Shown here piece by piece: positions 52,754-61,294 of a stretch of DNA of 64,000 nucleotides (position 1 is its first letter; each line of letters starts with the position of its first letter). The notes beneath the pieces were generated by a model. That model saw only the letters and a list, made by a program, of their open reading frames with translations, was not told the DNA's origin and made no database searches. The stretch is taken from NCBI RefSeq assembly GCF_022835695.1, contig NZ_BQUV01000008.1:248001-312000 (forward strand). Direction: 5' to 3'. The position numbers and the translations under genes are program-made. Source of the DNA: Bradyrhizobium sp. Ce-3 (GTDB lineage Bacteria > Pseudomonadota > Alphaproteobacteria > Rhizobiales > Xanthobacteraceae).

Positions 52754-54322
52754 ATGGCAAAATTCGATCTGAATGACAGCGGCGTTGTCGTGATCGTCGG
52801 CTCCGGTGCCGGCGGCGGAACGCTCGGCAACGAACTGGCGCAGAAGGGCGTCAAGGTCGTGATCCTGGAAGCCGGCCCGCGCATCGAGAACCAGGACTTC
52901 ATCAACGATGAATGGGACAGCTTCACGCAACTCGCCTGGTCCGACGCGCGCTCGACCTCGGGCAGCTGGCGCGTCCACCAGGATTTCCCGGGCCTGCCCG
53001 CCTGGATCGTGAAGGCGGTCGGCGGCTCGACCACGCACTGGGCCGGCGCCTCGCTGCGCTTCGATGAGCACGAGTTCAGGATCAAGTCGGCCTATGGCGG
53101 CATTCCCGGCGCCAATTTGATCGACTGGCCGATCACGCTCGCCGAGATGGAGCCGTGGTACGCCAAGGCCGAGGACAAGATGGGCGTGACCCGCACCAAC
53201 GGCATCCCCGGACTGCCCGGCAACAATAACTTCAAGGTGATGGAGGCCGGCGCCAAGAAGCTCGGCTACAAGGAGGTGCACACCGGGCGAATGGCGATCA
53301 ACAGCGAGCCGCGCGATGGCCGCGGCTCCTGCCAGCAGATCGGCTTCTGCTTCCAGGGCTGCAAGTCGGGCGCCAAATGGTCGACGCTGTACACCGAGAT
53401 TCCGAAGGGCGAAGCCACCGGCAATCTCGAAGTGCGCCCCGGCAGCATGGTGATCAAGATCGAGCACGACCCGTCCGGCAAGGTCACCGGCGTGGTCTAT
53501 GCCGATGCCACCGGCGCGATGCAGCGCCAGAAGGCCCGCGTGGTCGCGGTCGCCGGCAACTCGATCGAGAGCCCGCGGCTGCTGCTCAACAGCGCCTCCA
53601 GCATGTTCCCGGACGGGCTCGCCAATTCGTCCGGCCAGGTCGGCCGCAACTACATGCGGCACATGACCGGCAGCGTGTATGCGAGCTTCGAGAAGTCGGT
53701 GCACATGTATCGCGGCACCACGATGGCCGGCATCATCCGCGACGAGGCCGCGAACAACCCGAAGCGCGGCTTCGTCGGCGGCTACGAGATGGAGACGCTG
53801 TCGCTCGGCCTGCCCTTCATGGCCGCGTTCCTCAATCCCGGCGCCTGGGGCCGCAGCTTCAGCAGCGCGATCGAGGGCTATCCGCGGATGGCCGGCATGT
53901 GGCTGGTCGGCGAGGACATGCCGCAGGAGACCAACCGCGTCACGCTGGATCCGACCATCAAGGACAAGTTCGGCATGCCGGTCGCCAGCGTACATTTCGA
54001 CGATCACCCGAACGACATCGCGATGCGCGATCACGCCTACAAGCAGGGCTCCGCGGTCTATGAGGCGGTCGGCGCCACCGTGACCTACCCGACGCCGCCC
54101 TATCCCTCGACCCACAACATGGGCACCAACCGGATGAGCGAGAAGCCGCGCGACGGCGTGGTCAACAAGTTCGGCCAGACCCACGACATCAAGAACCTGT
54201 TCGTCTCCGACGGCAGCCAGTTCACGTCAGGCGCGGCGTGCAATCCGACGCTGACGATCGTGTCGCTGGCGATCCGGCAGGCCGACCACATCGCCGGCGC
54301 GATGCAGCGCAAGGAGATCTAG
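52754..54322 (+). CDS. GMC-family FAD-dependent dehydrogenase
   Basis: A 522-residue flavoprotein. The FAD-binding loop is VGSGAGGGTLGNEL near residue 15, with ILEAGPR following. VGGSTTHWAGASLRF holds the flavin region. The C-terminal GMC signature STHNMGTNRM, then CNPTLTIVSLAIRQADHI, carries the active-site His/Asn. It lies 24 bp after the Tat subunit gene. By analogy to gluconate 2-dehydrogenase and hexose dehydrogenases it oxidises a sugar or alcohol in the periplasm and gives electrons to cytochrome c; the substrate is unknown. Confidence 0.9.
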   Translation: MAKFDLNDSGVVVIVGSGAGGGTLGNELAQKGVKVVILEAGPRIENQDFINDEWDSFTQLAWSDARSTSGSWRVHQDFPGLPAWIVKAVGGSTTHWAGASLRFDEHEFRIKSAYGGIPGANLIDWPITLAEMEPWYAKAEDKMGVTRTNGIPGLPGNNNFKVMEAGAKKLGYKEVHTGRMAINSEPRDGRGSCQQIGFCFQGCKSGAKWSTLYTEIPKGEATGNLEVRPGSMVIKIEHDPSGKVTGVVYADATGAMQRQKARVVAVAGNSIESPRLLLNSASSMFPDGLANSSGQVGRNYMRHMTGSVYASFEKSVHMYRGTTMAGIIRDEAANNPKRGFVGGYEMETLSLGLPFMAAFLNPGAWGRSFSSAIEGYPRMAGMWLVGEDMPQETNRVTLDPTIKDKFGMPVASVHFDDHPNDIAMRDHAYKQGSAVYEAVGATVTYPTPPYPSTHNMGTNRMSEKPRDGVVNKFGQTHDIKNLFVSDGSQFTSGAACNPTLTIVSLAIRQADHIAGAMQRKEI

Positions 54323-54352
54323 CAAGAAAATACAATTCCCCTCTCACTGAAA

Positions 54353-54390
54353 CGGCCTTGTCCAGTCAGGACAAGGCCGCTTGTCTTGTT
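54353..54390 (+). terminator. Intrinsic terminator of the GMC dehydrogenase gene
   Basis: An 11-bp perfect stem, CGGCCTTGTCC / GGACAAGGCCG, with a 5-nt loop, followed by CTTGTCTTGTT. It lies 30 bases past the stop and also between convergent genes. Confidence 0.85.
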
Positions 54391-54412
54391 GCGCGAAGGG
54401 ATGGCGCGAAAA

Positions 54413-54733
54413 CTATTCCGCCGCGTCCATGATGGCCGCCGTGCCGCGATAGTCCGGCACAACCGCCGGTGCGTTCGCCTTGGCGCGGTAGATCAGGCAG
54501 GAGCAGCGCAGCAGCGAGGCGAAATTGTTCACCTCGCCGTGATGGTCGAGCACCTCGTTGTGCAGGGTGGTGAGGAACTTGGCCAGGGTCATGCCTTCCT
54601 TGGCGGCGATCTCCTCCAGCGTATCCCAGAACGACATTTCCAGCCGGATCGAGGTGCAATGGCCGTCGATCCGCAACGATCGGGTCTGCGATTCATAGTC
54701 GCGTTGCGGCTGGTGCGCGAAAAGATGGCACAT
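54413..54733 (-). CDS. Ribbon-helix-helix domain protein
   Basis: A 106-residue protein. The segment RSLRIDGHCTSIRLEMSFWDTLEEIAAKEGMTLAKFLTTLH fits an RHH_4-type ribbon-helix-helix DNA-binding fold, commonly found alone in rhizobia. The ATG at 54733 has GGAGG upstream. Its target is unknown; no toxin gene adjoins it, so antitoxin is not supported. Confidence 0.8.
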   Translation of the reverse strand: MCHLFAHQPQRDYESQTRSLRIDGHCTSIRLEMSFWDTLEEIAAKEGMTLAKFLTTLHNEVLDHHGEVNNFASLLRCSCLIYRAKANAPAVVPDYRGTAAIMDAAE

Positions 54734-54965
54734 GGCGTTCCTCCGGCGAGACCTTATAATTTTTCTAAACGATATACCTGTGCGCACGGCCCCACAATCG
54801 GGACGTAGGGCGTAACGCGCCGGCCGCCGAAGCCAAGCGTCTTCAAGGCGATAGGCCGGAATCATCCCCAACATCGAGCGGGTCGGCCGGGCACTCCCAT
54901 GCATTTGCCGGCGTAGCGACTTATAGTAACGGCAAGCCTCGAATCGCTCTCCGACCGTTCCATCC

Positions 54966-56783
54966 ATGCCCGTCCGCCAGCTTCCCGAACAGCTCGTCAA
55001 CCGCATCGCCGCCGGCGAAGTGGTCGAACGCCCTGCGAGCGTGGTCAAGGAACTGGTCGAGAACGCGATCGACGCCGGCGCGAGCCGGATCGACGTCTTC
55101 ACCGATGGCGGCGGGCGGCGCCGGATCGGTATCACCGACGACGGCGGCGGCATGACGCGCGCCGACCTCGCGCTTGCGGTCGACCGCCACGCCACCTCCA
55201 AGCTCGACGACGAGGATCTGCTGCGCATCCGCACGCTCGGGTTCCGCGGCGAGGCGCTGCCGTCGATCGGCGCGGTCGCCAAGCTCGGCATCACCACGCG
55301 CCATGCTAGCGAGCCGCATGCCTGGTCGCTGGCGGTCGAAGGCGGCGAGAAGTCGGAGATCATGCCGGCCGCGCTCGGCCAGGGCACCCGCGTCGAGGTC
55401 AACGAGCTGTTCTATGCGACGCCGGCGCGGCTGAAATTCCTCAAGACCGACCGCACCGAGGCGGAGGCGATCCGCGAAGTGGTGCGCCGGCTCGGCATGG
55501 CGCGCCCGGACATCGCCTTCGCGCTGGCCGGTGAGGAGCGCGCGCCGGTCACCTGGGCCGCAGCGCTGCCCGGCGCGGCGGGCCGCTTGACGCGACTCGG
55601 CGATATCCTGGGCGCGGATTTCCGCAGCTCCGCGATCGAGGTACGCGCCGAGCGCGAGGGCGTCGTGGTCGAGGGATTTGCCGCCGCGCCGTCGCTGACC
55701 CGCGCCAATGCGCTCGGACAATATCTGTTCGTCAACGGCCGCCCGGTACGCGACAAGCTGATCTTAGGTGCGGTACGCGCGGCCTATTCGGACTATCTGC
55801 CGCGCGACCGTCATCCTGTCGTCGCGCTGTTCGTGACCTGCGACCCGCAAGAGGTCGACGCCAATGTGCATCCGGCCAAGACCGAGGTGCGCTTCCGCAA
55901 TGCCGGCCTGGTGCGGGCGCTGATCGTGCACGCGCTGAAGGAGGGTCTGGCGCGCGAGGGCAAGCGCACCGCGGCCAACACCGCCGACGGCGCGACGTTG
56001 CAGGCGTTCCGGCCTGCGTTCACGGCGCCGCGTCCCGGAAATTGGGACTGGCGCAGTTCGCCGTCCTATCCGGTCAACCCGATGCGCGGCTTCGAGGGCG
56101 CGGCCGCAGCCGCCTTCGCCGAGCCCGGGCAGGCGGCCTTCGACGTCGGCACCCCGACCGCCGACGTGCGCTTCGAGGCGGCGCCGACGCCTGACCTGCT
56201 CGACCGTCCGCTGGGCGCCGCGCGCACCCAGATCCACGAGACCTACATCGTCTCGCAGACCCGCGACGGCCTGATCGTGGTCGACCAGCACGCCGCGCAT
56301 GAGCGCATCGTCTATGAGAGACTGAAGGCTTCGCTGGCGAAGAACGGCGTGCAACGGCAGATCCTGTTGATCCCGGAGATCGTCGAGCTCGACGAGGCCA
56401 CCGTCGAGAAGCTGCTCGATCGCGCCGAGGAGCTGGCCTCGTTCGGGCTTGCAATCGACTCCTTCGGCCCCGGCGCGGTCGCGGTGCGCGAAACGCCCTC
56501 GCTGCTCGGCAAGGCCAATGCGGCCGGGCTGCTGCGCGATCTCGCCGAGCACATGGCGGAGTGGGACGAGGCGCTGCCGCTGGAGCGCCGGCTGATGCAC
56601 GTCGCCGCCACCATGGCCTGCCATGGCTCGGTCCGCGCCGGAAGGCGCCTCAAGCCGGAAGAGATGAACGCGCTGCTGCGCGAGATGGAAGACACCCCGA
56701 ACTCCGGCCAGTGCAACCACGGCCGCCCGACCTATGTCGAGTTGAAGCTCAGCGATATCGAGAAGCTGTTCGGGCGAAGGTGA
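54966..56783 (+). CDS. mutL: DNA mismatch repair protein MutL
   Basis: A 605-residue protein. The N-terminal GHKL ATPase has LVENAIDAGAS, DDGGGM and GFRGEALPSIGAV. The C-terminal dimerisation domain carries the endonuclease motif DQHAAHERIVYE (DQHA-x2-E-x4-E) and CNHGRPT, so this is the nicking form of MutL that E. coli lacks. A Pro/Ala-rich linker (about 330-400) joins them. It starts right after a short gap from the RHH gene in the opposite direction. Confidence 0.97.
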   Translation: MPVRQLPEQLVNRIAAGEVVERPASVVKELVENAIDAGASRIDVFTDGGGRRRIGITDDGGGMTRADLALAVDRHATSKLDDEDLLRIRTLGFRGEALPSIGAVAKLGITTRHASEPHAWSLAVEGGEKSEIMPAALGQGTRVEVNELFYATPARLKFLKTDRTEAEAIREVVRRLGMARPDIAFALAGEERAPVTWAAALPGAAGRLTRLGDILGADFRSSAIEVRAEREGVVVEGFAAAPSLTRANALGQYLFVNGRPVRDKLILGAVRAAYSDYLPRDRHPVVALFVTCDPQEVDANVHPAKTEVRFRNAGLVRALIVHALKEGLAREGKRTAANTADGATLQAFRPAFTAPRPGNWDWRSSPSYPVNPMRGFEGAAAAAFAEPGQAAFDVGTPTADVRFEAAPTPDLLDRPLGAARTQIHETYIVSQTRDGLIVVDQHAAHERIVYERLKASLAKNGVQRQILLIPEIVELDEATVEKLLDRAEELASFGLAIDSFGPGAVAVRETPSLLGKANAAGLLRDLAEHMAEWDEALPLERRLMHVAATMACHGSVRAGRRLKPEEMNALLREMEDTPNSGQCNHGRPTYVELKLSDIEKLFGRR

Positions 56784-56800
56784 CCGCCGCACACACAACT

Positions 56801-56898
56801 GTCATCGCCCGGCTCGACCGGGCGATCCAGTACGCCGCGGCTGTTGTGATCGAACGAGAGGCCTCGGCGTACTGGATCACCCGCATGTGCGGGTGATG
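56801..56898. repeat. CATCGCCCGG...GGGTGATG repeat, copy 2
   Basis: Arms TCATCGCCCGGCTCGACCGG and TGGATCACCCGCATGTGCGG...GTGATG, with GATCCAGTACGCCG / CGGCGTACTGGATC perfectly complementary across the loop. It is an inverted relative of the copy at 39791, just past the mutL stop. Confidence 0.88.
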
Positions 56899-57037
56899 CC
56901 AGCACAACAAGCGGCAATGTCACGCCTCGAAGGAACACGAACTCGGTATCGCCTTAGCCGTATGGATGGGTTTCGCTTCCGCCTTCGCTCTTCGAGCTAC
57001 GGCGGACAAGTCGCTCTACCCATCCTACGAATTCTTG

Positions 57038-57655
57038 CTACGAATTCTTGCGCGCGAACGCCTGCAACGCCGTGCGCAACTGCGCAATCCATTCGTCGCC
57101 GTGCTCAAACCTGCCTGCGGCGATCCGCTTGCAGACCTGATCGAGATCTTCACCGCCGGCCTGGCCCCTGGCAAGTTGCTGCGCGATCGCAATATAGCCG
57201 TCCGTCAGCAGCACCAGGCCGGGCGCGCTCGCGTCGGCGTAATGCCGAAGCACACCGCGAAAGATGTCGATCGCCTCGAGATAGCGGCCAAGCGCCAGAT
57301 CGAAGGCTCCCACCAGCCAGGCGCCCGTGCCCAGCCGCAACGGCCCGAGCCCCAGCTCCTGCACGAGGTCCAGCGAACGCTCGGCAAGCTCGCGCGCCGC
57401 CAGCAAATGATCCGACTTGGCCGGCATGCCCGAAACGCTCCAGCCCGGCCAGCAATCGGCCGCGGCGTTGAACGTCATCCGCTGCACGATCTTGAGCGCG
57501 TCACGCTCGTCATCATCCTGTGCGCCGCGACGGCGCTCGATCTGGTCGGCCGCATCGCGCGCGGCCGCCAGCAGCGCCGCATCATCGCCCGCGCTGCGCA
57601 ACGCCTTGACGCGCGTCTCCAGCTGACCGGCCAGCGCGGCAAGAGTGTCGGCCAT
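57038..57655 (-). CDS. Helical protein of unknown function
   Basis: A 205-residue soluble protein rich in Ala and Leu helices, with TPR-like spacing (SLDLVQELGLGPLRLG; LGRYLEAIDIFRGVLRHY). No signal, membrane segment or catalytic motif seen. It is third in the rluB-rsmD run, 98 bp after rsmD. I do not recognise the family; an accessory role is a guess. Confidence 0.72.
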   Translation of the reverse strand: MADTLAALAGQLETRVKALRSAGDDAALLAAARDAADQIERRRGAQDDDERDALKIVQRMTFNAAADCWPGWSVSGMPAKSDHLLAARELAERSLDLVQELGLGPLRLGTGAWLVGAFDLALGRYLEAIDIFRGVLRHYADASAPGLVLLTDGYIAIAQQLARGQAGGEDLDQVCKRIAAGRFEHGDEWIAQLRTALQAFARKNS

Positions 57656-57753
57656 GGTTCGCCCCCGCGAATGGCGATGAAACTTCGTCCGGTGGATTAG
57701 CCGAATCCGTGCGCCGCCATAAGGTCGGCCGAGCGCCCTGACGCCAATTCGCC

Positions 57754-58311
57754 CTACACTTTTTCGCGAAGAAACACGAACTCGGTGTCGTCATAGGCGC
57801 GCCGCTCGAGCTCCTCAAAGCCCTCGGGCGCCACGAAGGAAGCGGCCTTCGCCTCCTCGACCACGAGCAGCGCGCCCGGCGTCAGCCAGCCGCCGTCGCG
57901 CAACGAGGCGAGCGCCTTGTCGGCGAGACCCTTGCCATAGGGCGGATCGAGAAACACCAGCGAGAACGGCTCGACCGGATGCGCAGGCCCGAGATCGGTG
58001 GCATCGCGGCGATAGACCTTGGTGGTCCCGCCGAGGCCGAGCGACTCGACATTGTTGCGCAGCAGCGCCCGCGCCTCGGCGCCGTTGTCGACGAACAGCG
58101 TGAACTTCGCACCGCGCGAAGCGGCCTCGATGCCGAGCGCGCCGGTGCCGGCAAACAGATCGAGCACGCGCGCATCCAGAATCGGATTGTCGTAGGCGTG
58201 AACGAGGATGTTGAACACGGACTCGCGCAGGCGGTCCGCGGTCGGACGGATCTCACGGCCCGACGGCGACGCGAGATTGCGGCCCCTCAGCCTGCCCCCG
58301 ACGACACGCAT
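57754..58311 (-). CDS. rsmD: 16S rRNA (guanine966-N2)-methyltransferase
   Basis: A 185-residue SAM-dependent methyltransferase. MRVVGGRLRGRNLASP opens the protein, DLFAGTGALGIEAASRG is the SAM loop and LDPPYGKGL the catalytic motif (N/D-PPY). It modifies G966 of helix 31 in the small subunit. Its start is 6 bp downstream of the rluB stop, so the two rRNA-modification genes are cotranscribed. Confidence 0.96.
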   Translation of the reverse strand: MRVVGGRLRGRNLASPSGREIRPTADRLRESVFNILVHAYDNPILDARVLDLFAGTGALGIEAASRGAKFTLFVDNGAEARALLRNNVESLGLGGTTKVYRRDATDLGPAHPVEPFSLVFLDPPYGKGLADKALASLRDGGWLTPGALLVVEEAKAASFVAPEGFEELERRAYDDTEFVFLREKV

Positions 58312-58317
58312 TGGCCG

Positions 58318-60486
58318 TTACTCGTCCTTCGGCGTGAGATCGCGCTTGCCGTGATAGCCGCGCTTGGGGCGGCGCGGCGGGCCGTAGCCGTTGGCCTCGT
58401 CCTCGTTGCGGGCGCGGGCTTCCTCGCTGCCGGTGCGCTGCACCAGCACGCGGCGGCCCTTGCGATCGTTGATCGTCTCGCGCTTGCTCGGCTTCGGCTT
58501 CCTGGCGGGCGCATCGTCGCCGTCGGTCGCGTCGCGCTGCTCCGGCCGCGTGAAGTCGGCACCGGCGATCTTGGCGATCTTCTCGCCGAGCTGCTCGCGC
58601 AGCACCCGCGTCTTGACCTCCTCGACCTTGCCCTCCTCGAGCTCACCGAGCTGGAACGGACCATAGGAGATCCGGATCAGCCGGTTCACCTCGAGGCCGA
58701 GATGCGCCATCACATTGCGCACCTCGCGGTTCTTGCCTTCGCGGATCGCGAACACCACCCAGACGTTGGAGCTCTGGTCGCGCTCCAGCGTCGCGTCGAT
58801 CGGCCCGTATTTGACACCGTCGACCTCGACGCCGTCCTTGAGCTGGTCGAGCTGGCCTTGCGTCACCTCGCCATGCGCGCGCACGCGGTAGCGGCGCAGC
58901 CAACCGGTGTCGGGATGCTCCAGCGTTCGCGCCAGCCCGCCGTCATTGGTCAGCAGCAGCAGGCCTTCGGTGTTGAAATCGAGCCGGCCGATCGAGATCA
59001 GCCGCGGCAGGCCTTCGGGCAGATTGTCGAACACGGTCGGCCGCCCCTCGGGATCGGCATGCGTCGTCATCAGCCCACGCGGCTTGTGATACATGAACAG
59101 CCGCGTCCGCTCGCGCGGCGGCAACGGCTTGCCGTCGACCGCCACGACGTCGTTGTCGGTGATATCGAGCGCCGGCGAGTTGATCACCCGTCCGTTGACG
59201 GTGACGCGGCCTTGGGTGACGATCTCCTCGGCATCGCGGCGCGAGGCGAGACCGGCGCGCGCCAGCACCTTGGCGATGCGTTCGCCTGACTTCTTCGGCT
59301 TCGGCTCGGGACGCTCGCGTTCCCGGCGATCGTCGTAAGAACGCTCGCGATAGGCACCGCGGCCGCCGAAGGCCGGGCGCTTCGCAAACACCTTGCTGTC
59401 GTCCTCATTGTCGCGGCGCGGGCGATCGCCGAAACGGCCCTCGCTGCGCGGATGCTCCTGCCAGTCGGTGCGGCCTTCGGGCCGCTCGCGGCGGCGATTG
59501 TCGCGGTCACCGCCCTCGCCATCGCGCTCCCCGGAGTCGCCCTTGCGATCCCAGCGCGGCCGGCTGAACTTCGGACGGTCACCTTGCTCGCGATCGTCGC
59601 GGGACCGGGAGAACCGCGGCCGCTCGCCGCCGCCGCGATCGTCGCGCGGCCTGTCGTAGCGCGGCTTGTCGAAACTGCGCGGGCCGTCGCGGAACGGACG
59701 CGAACCACGCTCCGGACGATCGGAACCGCCCTCGCGCTTCTGCCACGGCTTGGATTCGCCGCGCGGCGGCCGATCGCCAAAGTCCCTGCGCGGGCCGCGA
59801 TCGCCACCGCGATCCCGATCGCCACCGCGCTTGAACTTGCTGTCGCCGCCGAATTTGCGCGCGGGCCGATCGCCATCACGGGAAGGACGGTCGCCGAACG
59901 ATCGCTCGCCACGCGGCGTGTAGGGCCGCTTCTCTCCATCACGGTCGCGCGGCGCGTAAGGCTTGCGGTCGCCGAATTTCCGGTCGGACGACCGTCCCGC
60001 CGGGCGGGCATCGTCGCGATCGCGGCGCGGTGCGCGATCATCGCGATTGTAGTTCGGGCGGTCACCGCGCGGCTTGAACGAACGCTTTTCGCCATCGCCA
60101 TCGCGGTCAAACCTCGGCCGGTCGCCGCGGGGCTTGAAGGTGCGCTTCTCGCCGTCGCCGTCGCGGGCCGGACGGTCACGGAAAGGTCGATCTCCGCGGG
60201 GACGGTCGCCGTCGCGGCTGAATCTGGGCTTGTCGCCGAAATCGCGGCGCGGCGGACGGTCTTCGCGATCACCGCGATAGGGCCGCTTCTCGCCATCGCC
60301 CCTGCCGGCCGAATCCTTGGCACCAAAGCCGCGCTTGGCGAATTTCTTGTCGGGTCCGCGGGCGGCGCCGGAGCGGCCTTTGCCACCGCCGGCGCGGCCT
60401 TTTGCATCGCCGGCGCGGCCCTGGCCACCGCCGGGCCGATCACGCCGGCCGCGGGAATCGTTGTGTTTGTCGCTATCGCGGGGCAT
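58318..60486 (-). CDS. rluB: RluB-type rRNA pseudouridine synthase with very long disordered N-terminus
   Basis: A 722-residue protein, against about 290 for E. coli RluB. The catalytic half starts near 395: S4 domain (GERIAKVLARAGLASRRDAEE), then the synthase with catalytic Asp503 in GRLDFNTEGLLLLTNDG. Residues 1-390 are low complexity: Arg/Asp/Gly/Lys-rich repeats such as GDGEKRTFKPRGDRPRFDRD and GDGEKRSFKPRGDRP, plus RGG-like units. The tail (about 660-722) is also basic. Such regions bind RNA in eukaryotic condensate proteins; here the purpose is unknown. The start MPRDSDKHND at 60486 is the first Met in the repeat-rich part; a longer frame to 60648 adds non-homologous sequence over the tadA side. 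Confidence 0.93.
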   Translation of the reverse strand: MPRDSDKHNDSRGRRDRPGGGQGRAGDAKGRAGGGKGRSGAARGPDKKFAKRGFGAKDSAGRGDGEKRPYRGDREDRPPRRDFGDKPRFSRDGDRPRGDRPFRDRPARDGDGEKRTFKPRGDRPRFDRDGDGEKRSFKPRGDRPNYNRDDRAPRRDRDDARPAGRSSDRKFGDRKPYAPRDRDGEKRPYTPRGERSFGDRPSRDGDRPARKFGGDSKFKRGGDRDRGGDRGPRRDFGDRPPRGESKPWQKREGGSDRPERGSRPFRDGPRSFDKPRYDRPRDDRGGGERPRFSRSRDDREQGDRPKFSRPRWDRKGDSGERDGEGGDRDNRRRERPEGRTDWQEHPRSEGRFGDRPRRDNEDDSKVFAKRPAFGGRGAYRERSYDDRRERERPEPKPKKSGERIAKVLARAGLASRRDAEEIVTQGRVTVNGRVINSPALDITDNDVVAVDGKPLPPRERTRLFMYHKPRGLMTTHADPEGRPTVFDNLPEGLPRLISIGRLDFNTEGLLLLTNDGGLARTLEHPDTGWLRRYRVRAHGEVTQGQLDQLKDGVEVDGVKYGPIDATLERDQSSNVWVVFAIREGKNREVRNVMAHLGLEVNRLIRISYGPFQLGELEEGKVEEVKTRVLREQLGEKIAKIAGADFTRPEQRDATDGDDAPARKPKPSKRETINDRKGRRVLVQRTGSEEARARNEDEANGYGPPRRPKRGYHGKRDLTPKDE

Positions 60487-60556
60487 GAATGTTCTCGCCT
60501 GGGCGTTCAATTGGGGTGCAAGGGCAACCGGTCGTACGCGCCCCGTGGGCAGCGCG

Positions 60557-60600
60557 CTTGACGCAAAACCGGCATCCACTTTTGCTGAAGGCGAAGCTAC
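60557..60600. repeat. GACGCAAAACCGGCATCCACTTT repeat between rluB and tadA
   Basis: A segment of the type TTGACGCAAAACCGG...CCACTTTTGCTGAAGGCG, familiar as a dispersed element in Rhizobiales. It lies in the 142-bp divergent promoter region. Diverged and single here. Confidence 0.5.
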
Positions 60601-60628
60601 TAGCAGGTTTCTTCCGATGATACGAGGC

Positions 60629-61075
60629 ATGACAGCCCCTTCTTTCATGGATTTGGCGCTGAAAACGGCCGAAAATGCCGGAAAAGCTGGCGAAGTTCCG
60701 ATCGGATGCGTGATCGTCCGGGGCTACGAGGTGATCGCCGCCGCCGGCAACCGCACCCTGACCGACCGCGACCCCACCGCCCATGCCGAGATCCTGGCGA
60801 TCCGGCAGGCCGCTGACGCCATCGGCACCGAACGGCTGGTCGATTGCGACCTCTACGTGACGCTGGAGCCCTGCACGATGTGCGCCGGTGCGATCTCCTT
60901 CGCCCGCATCCGGCGGCTGTATTACGGTGCCGCCGACCCCAAGGGCGGCGCGATCGAGTCCGGCGTCCGGTTCTTCGCGCAGCCGACCTGCCACCACGTC
61001 CCGGAGGTCTACGGCGCGGTGGGTGAGAGCGAGGCGGCGCGGCTGTTGCGCGAGTTCTTCAGGGAGCGGCGGTGA
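60629..61075 (+). CDS. tadA: tRNA adenosine(34) deaminase
   Basis: A 148-residue zinc deaminase converting A34 to inosine in tRNA-Arg(ACG). The zinc site is complete: HAE in PTAHAEILAIRQ and PCxxC in LEPCTMCAGA. C-terminal GVRFFAQPTCHHVPEV fits TadA and excludes cytosine deaminases. The ATG at 60629 has GAGG upstream; another at 60617 is in frame. Divergent from rluB. Confidence 0.95.
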   Translation: MTAPSFMDLALKTAENAGKAGEVPIGCVIVRGYEVIAAAGNRTLTDRDPTAHAEILAIRQAADAIGTERLVDCDLYVTLEPCTMCAGAISFARIRRLYYGAADPKGGAIESGVRFFAQPTCHHVPEVYGAVGESEAARLLREFFRERR

Positions 61076-61103
61076 GACATCCGTAGCCCGGACGAAGTTC
61101 CCC

Positions 61104-61226
61104 TCGTCGCCCCGGCGAAGACCGGGACCCATAACCACAGGGTTAAGCTGTTAGATGGCTGCGGCCCCAGCGTCGCGAAACAATGTCCTTCGGTGGTTAT
61201 GGGTCCCGGCCTTCGCCGGGACGACA
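61104..61226. repeat. Long palindromic repeat, GTCGTCCCGG family, copy E
   Basis: Left arm CGTCGCCCCGGCGAAGACCG...GGACCCATAACCACAGG; right arm CGGTGGTTATGGGTCCCGGC...GGGACGACATCG. Arms are nearly identical to copy A. It lies between convergent tadA and the dehalogenase homologue. Confidence 0.9.
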
Positions 61227-61294
61227 TCGAGTATGTTGCGTGATCGAGAGACATACATTCACGGTGTCTCTGGATGACGGTGAACGGAGCCGCA

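Noticed and set aside
52106-54184. 692-codon open frame antisense to the GMC dehydrogenase and Tat subunit
   Set aside because: Overlaps three convincing genes on the other strand; no domain or start signal.
54413-54733. Ribbon-helix-helix protein as an antitoxin
   Set aside because: No toxin-like gene adjoins it; its neighbours are a terminator and mutL.
59452-60561. 369-codon frame antisense to the repetitive rluB region
   Set aside because: The Ala/Val/Ile-rich product results from reading Arg/Asp/Gly repeats backwards. No ribosome-binding site and no family likeness.
13389-61226. Palindromic repeats as a CRISPR array
   Set aside because: The copies are dispersed kilobases apart, are inverted two-armed structures and have no regular spacers or cas genes.
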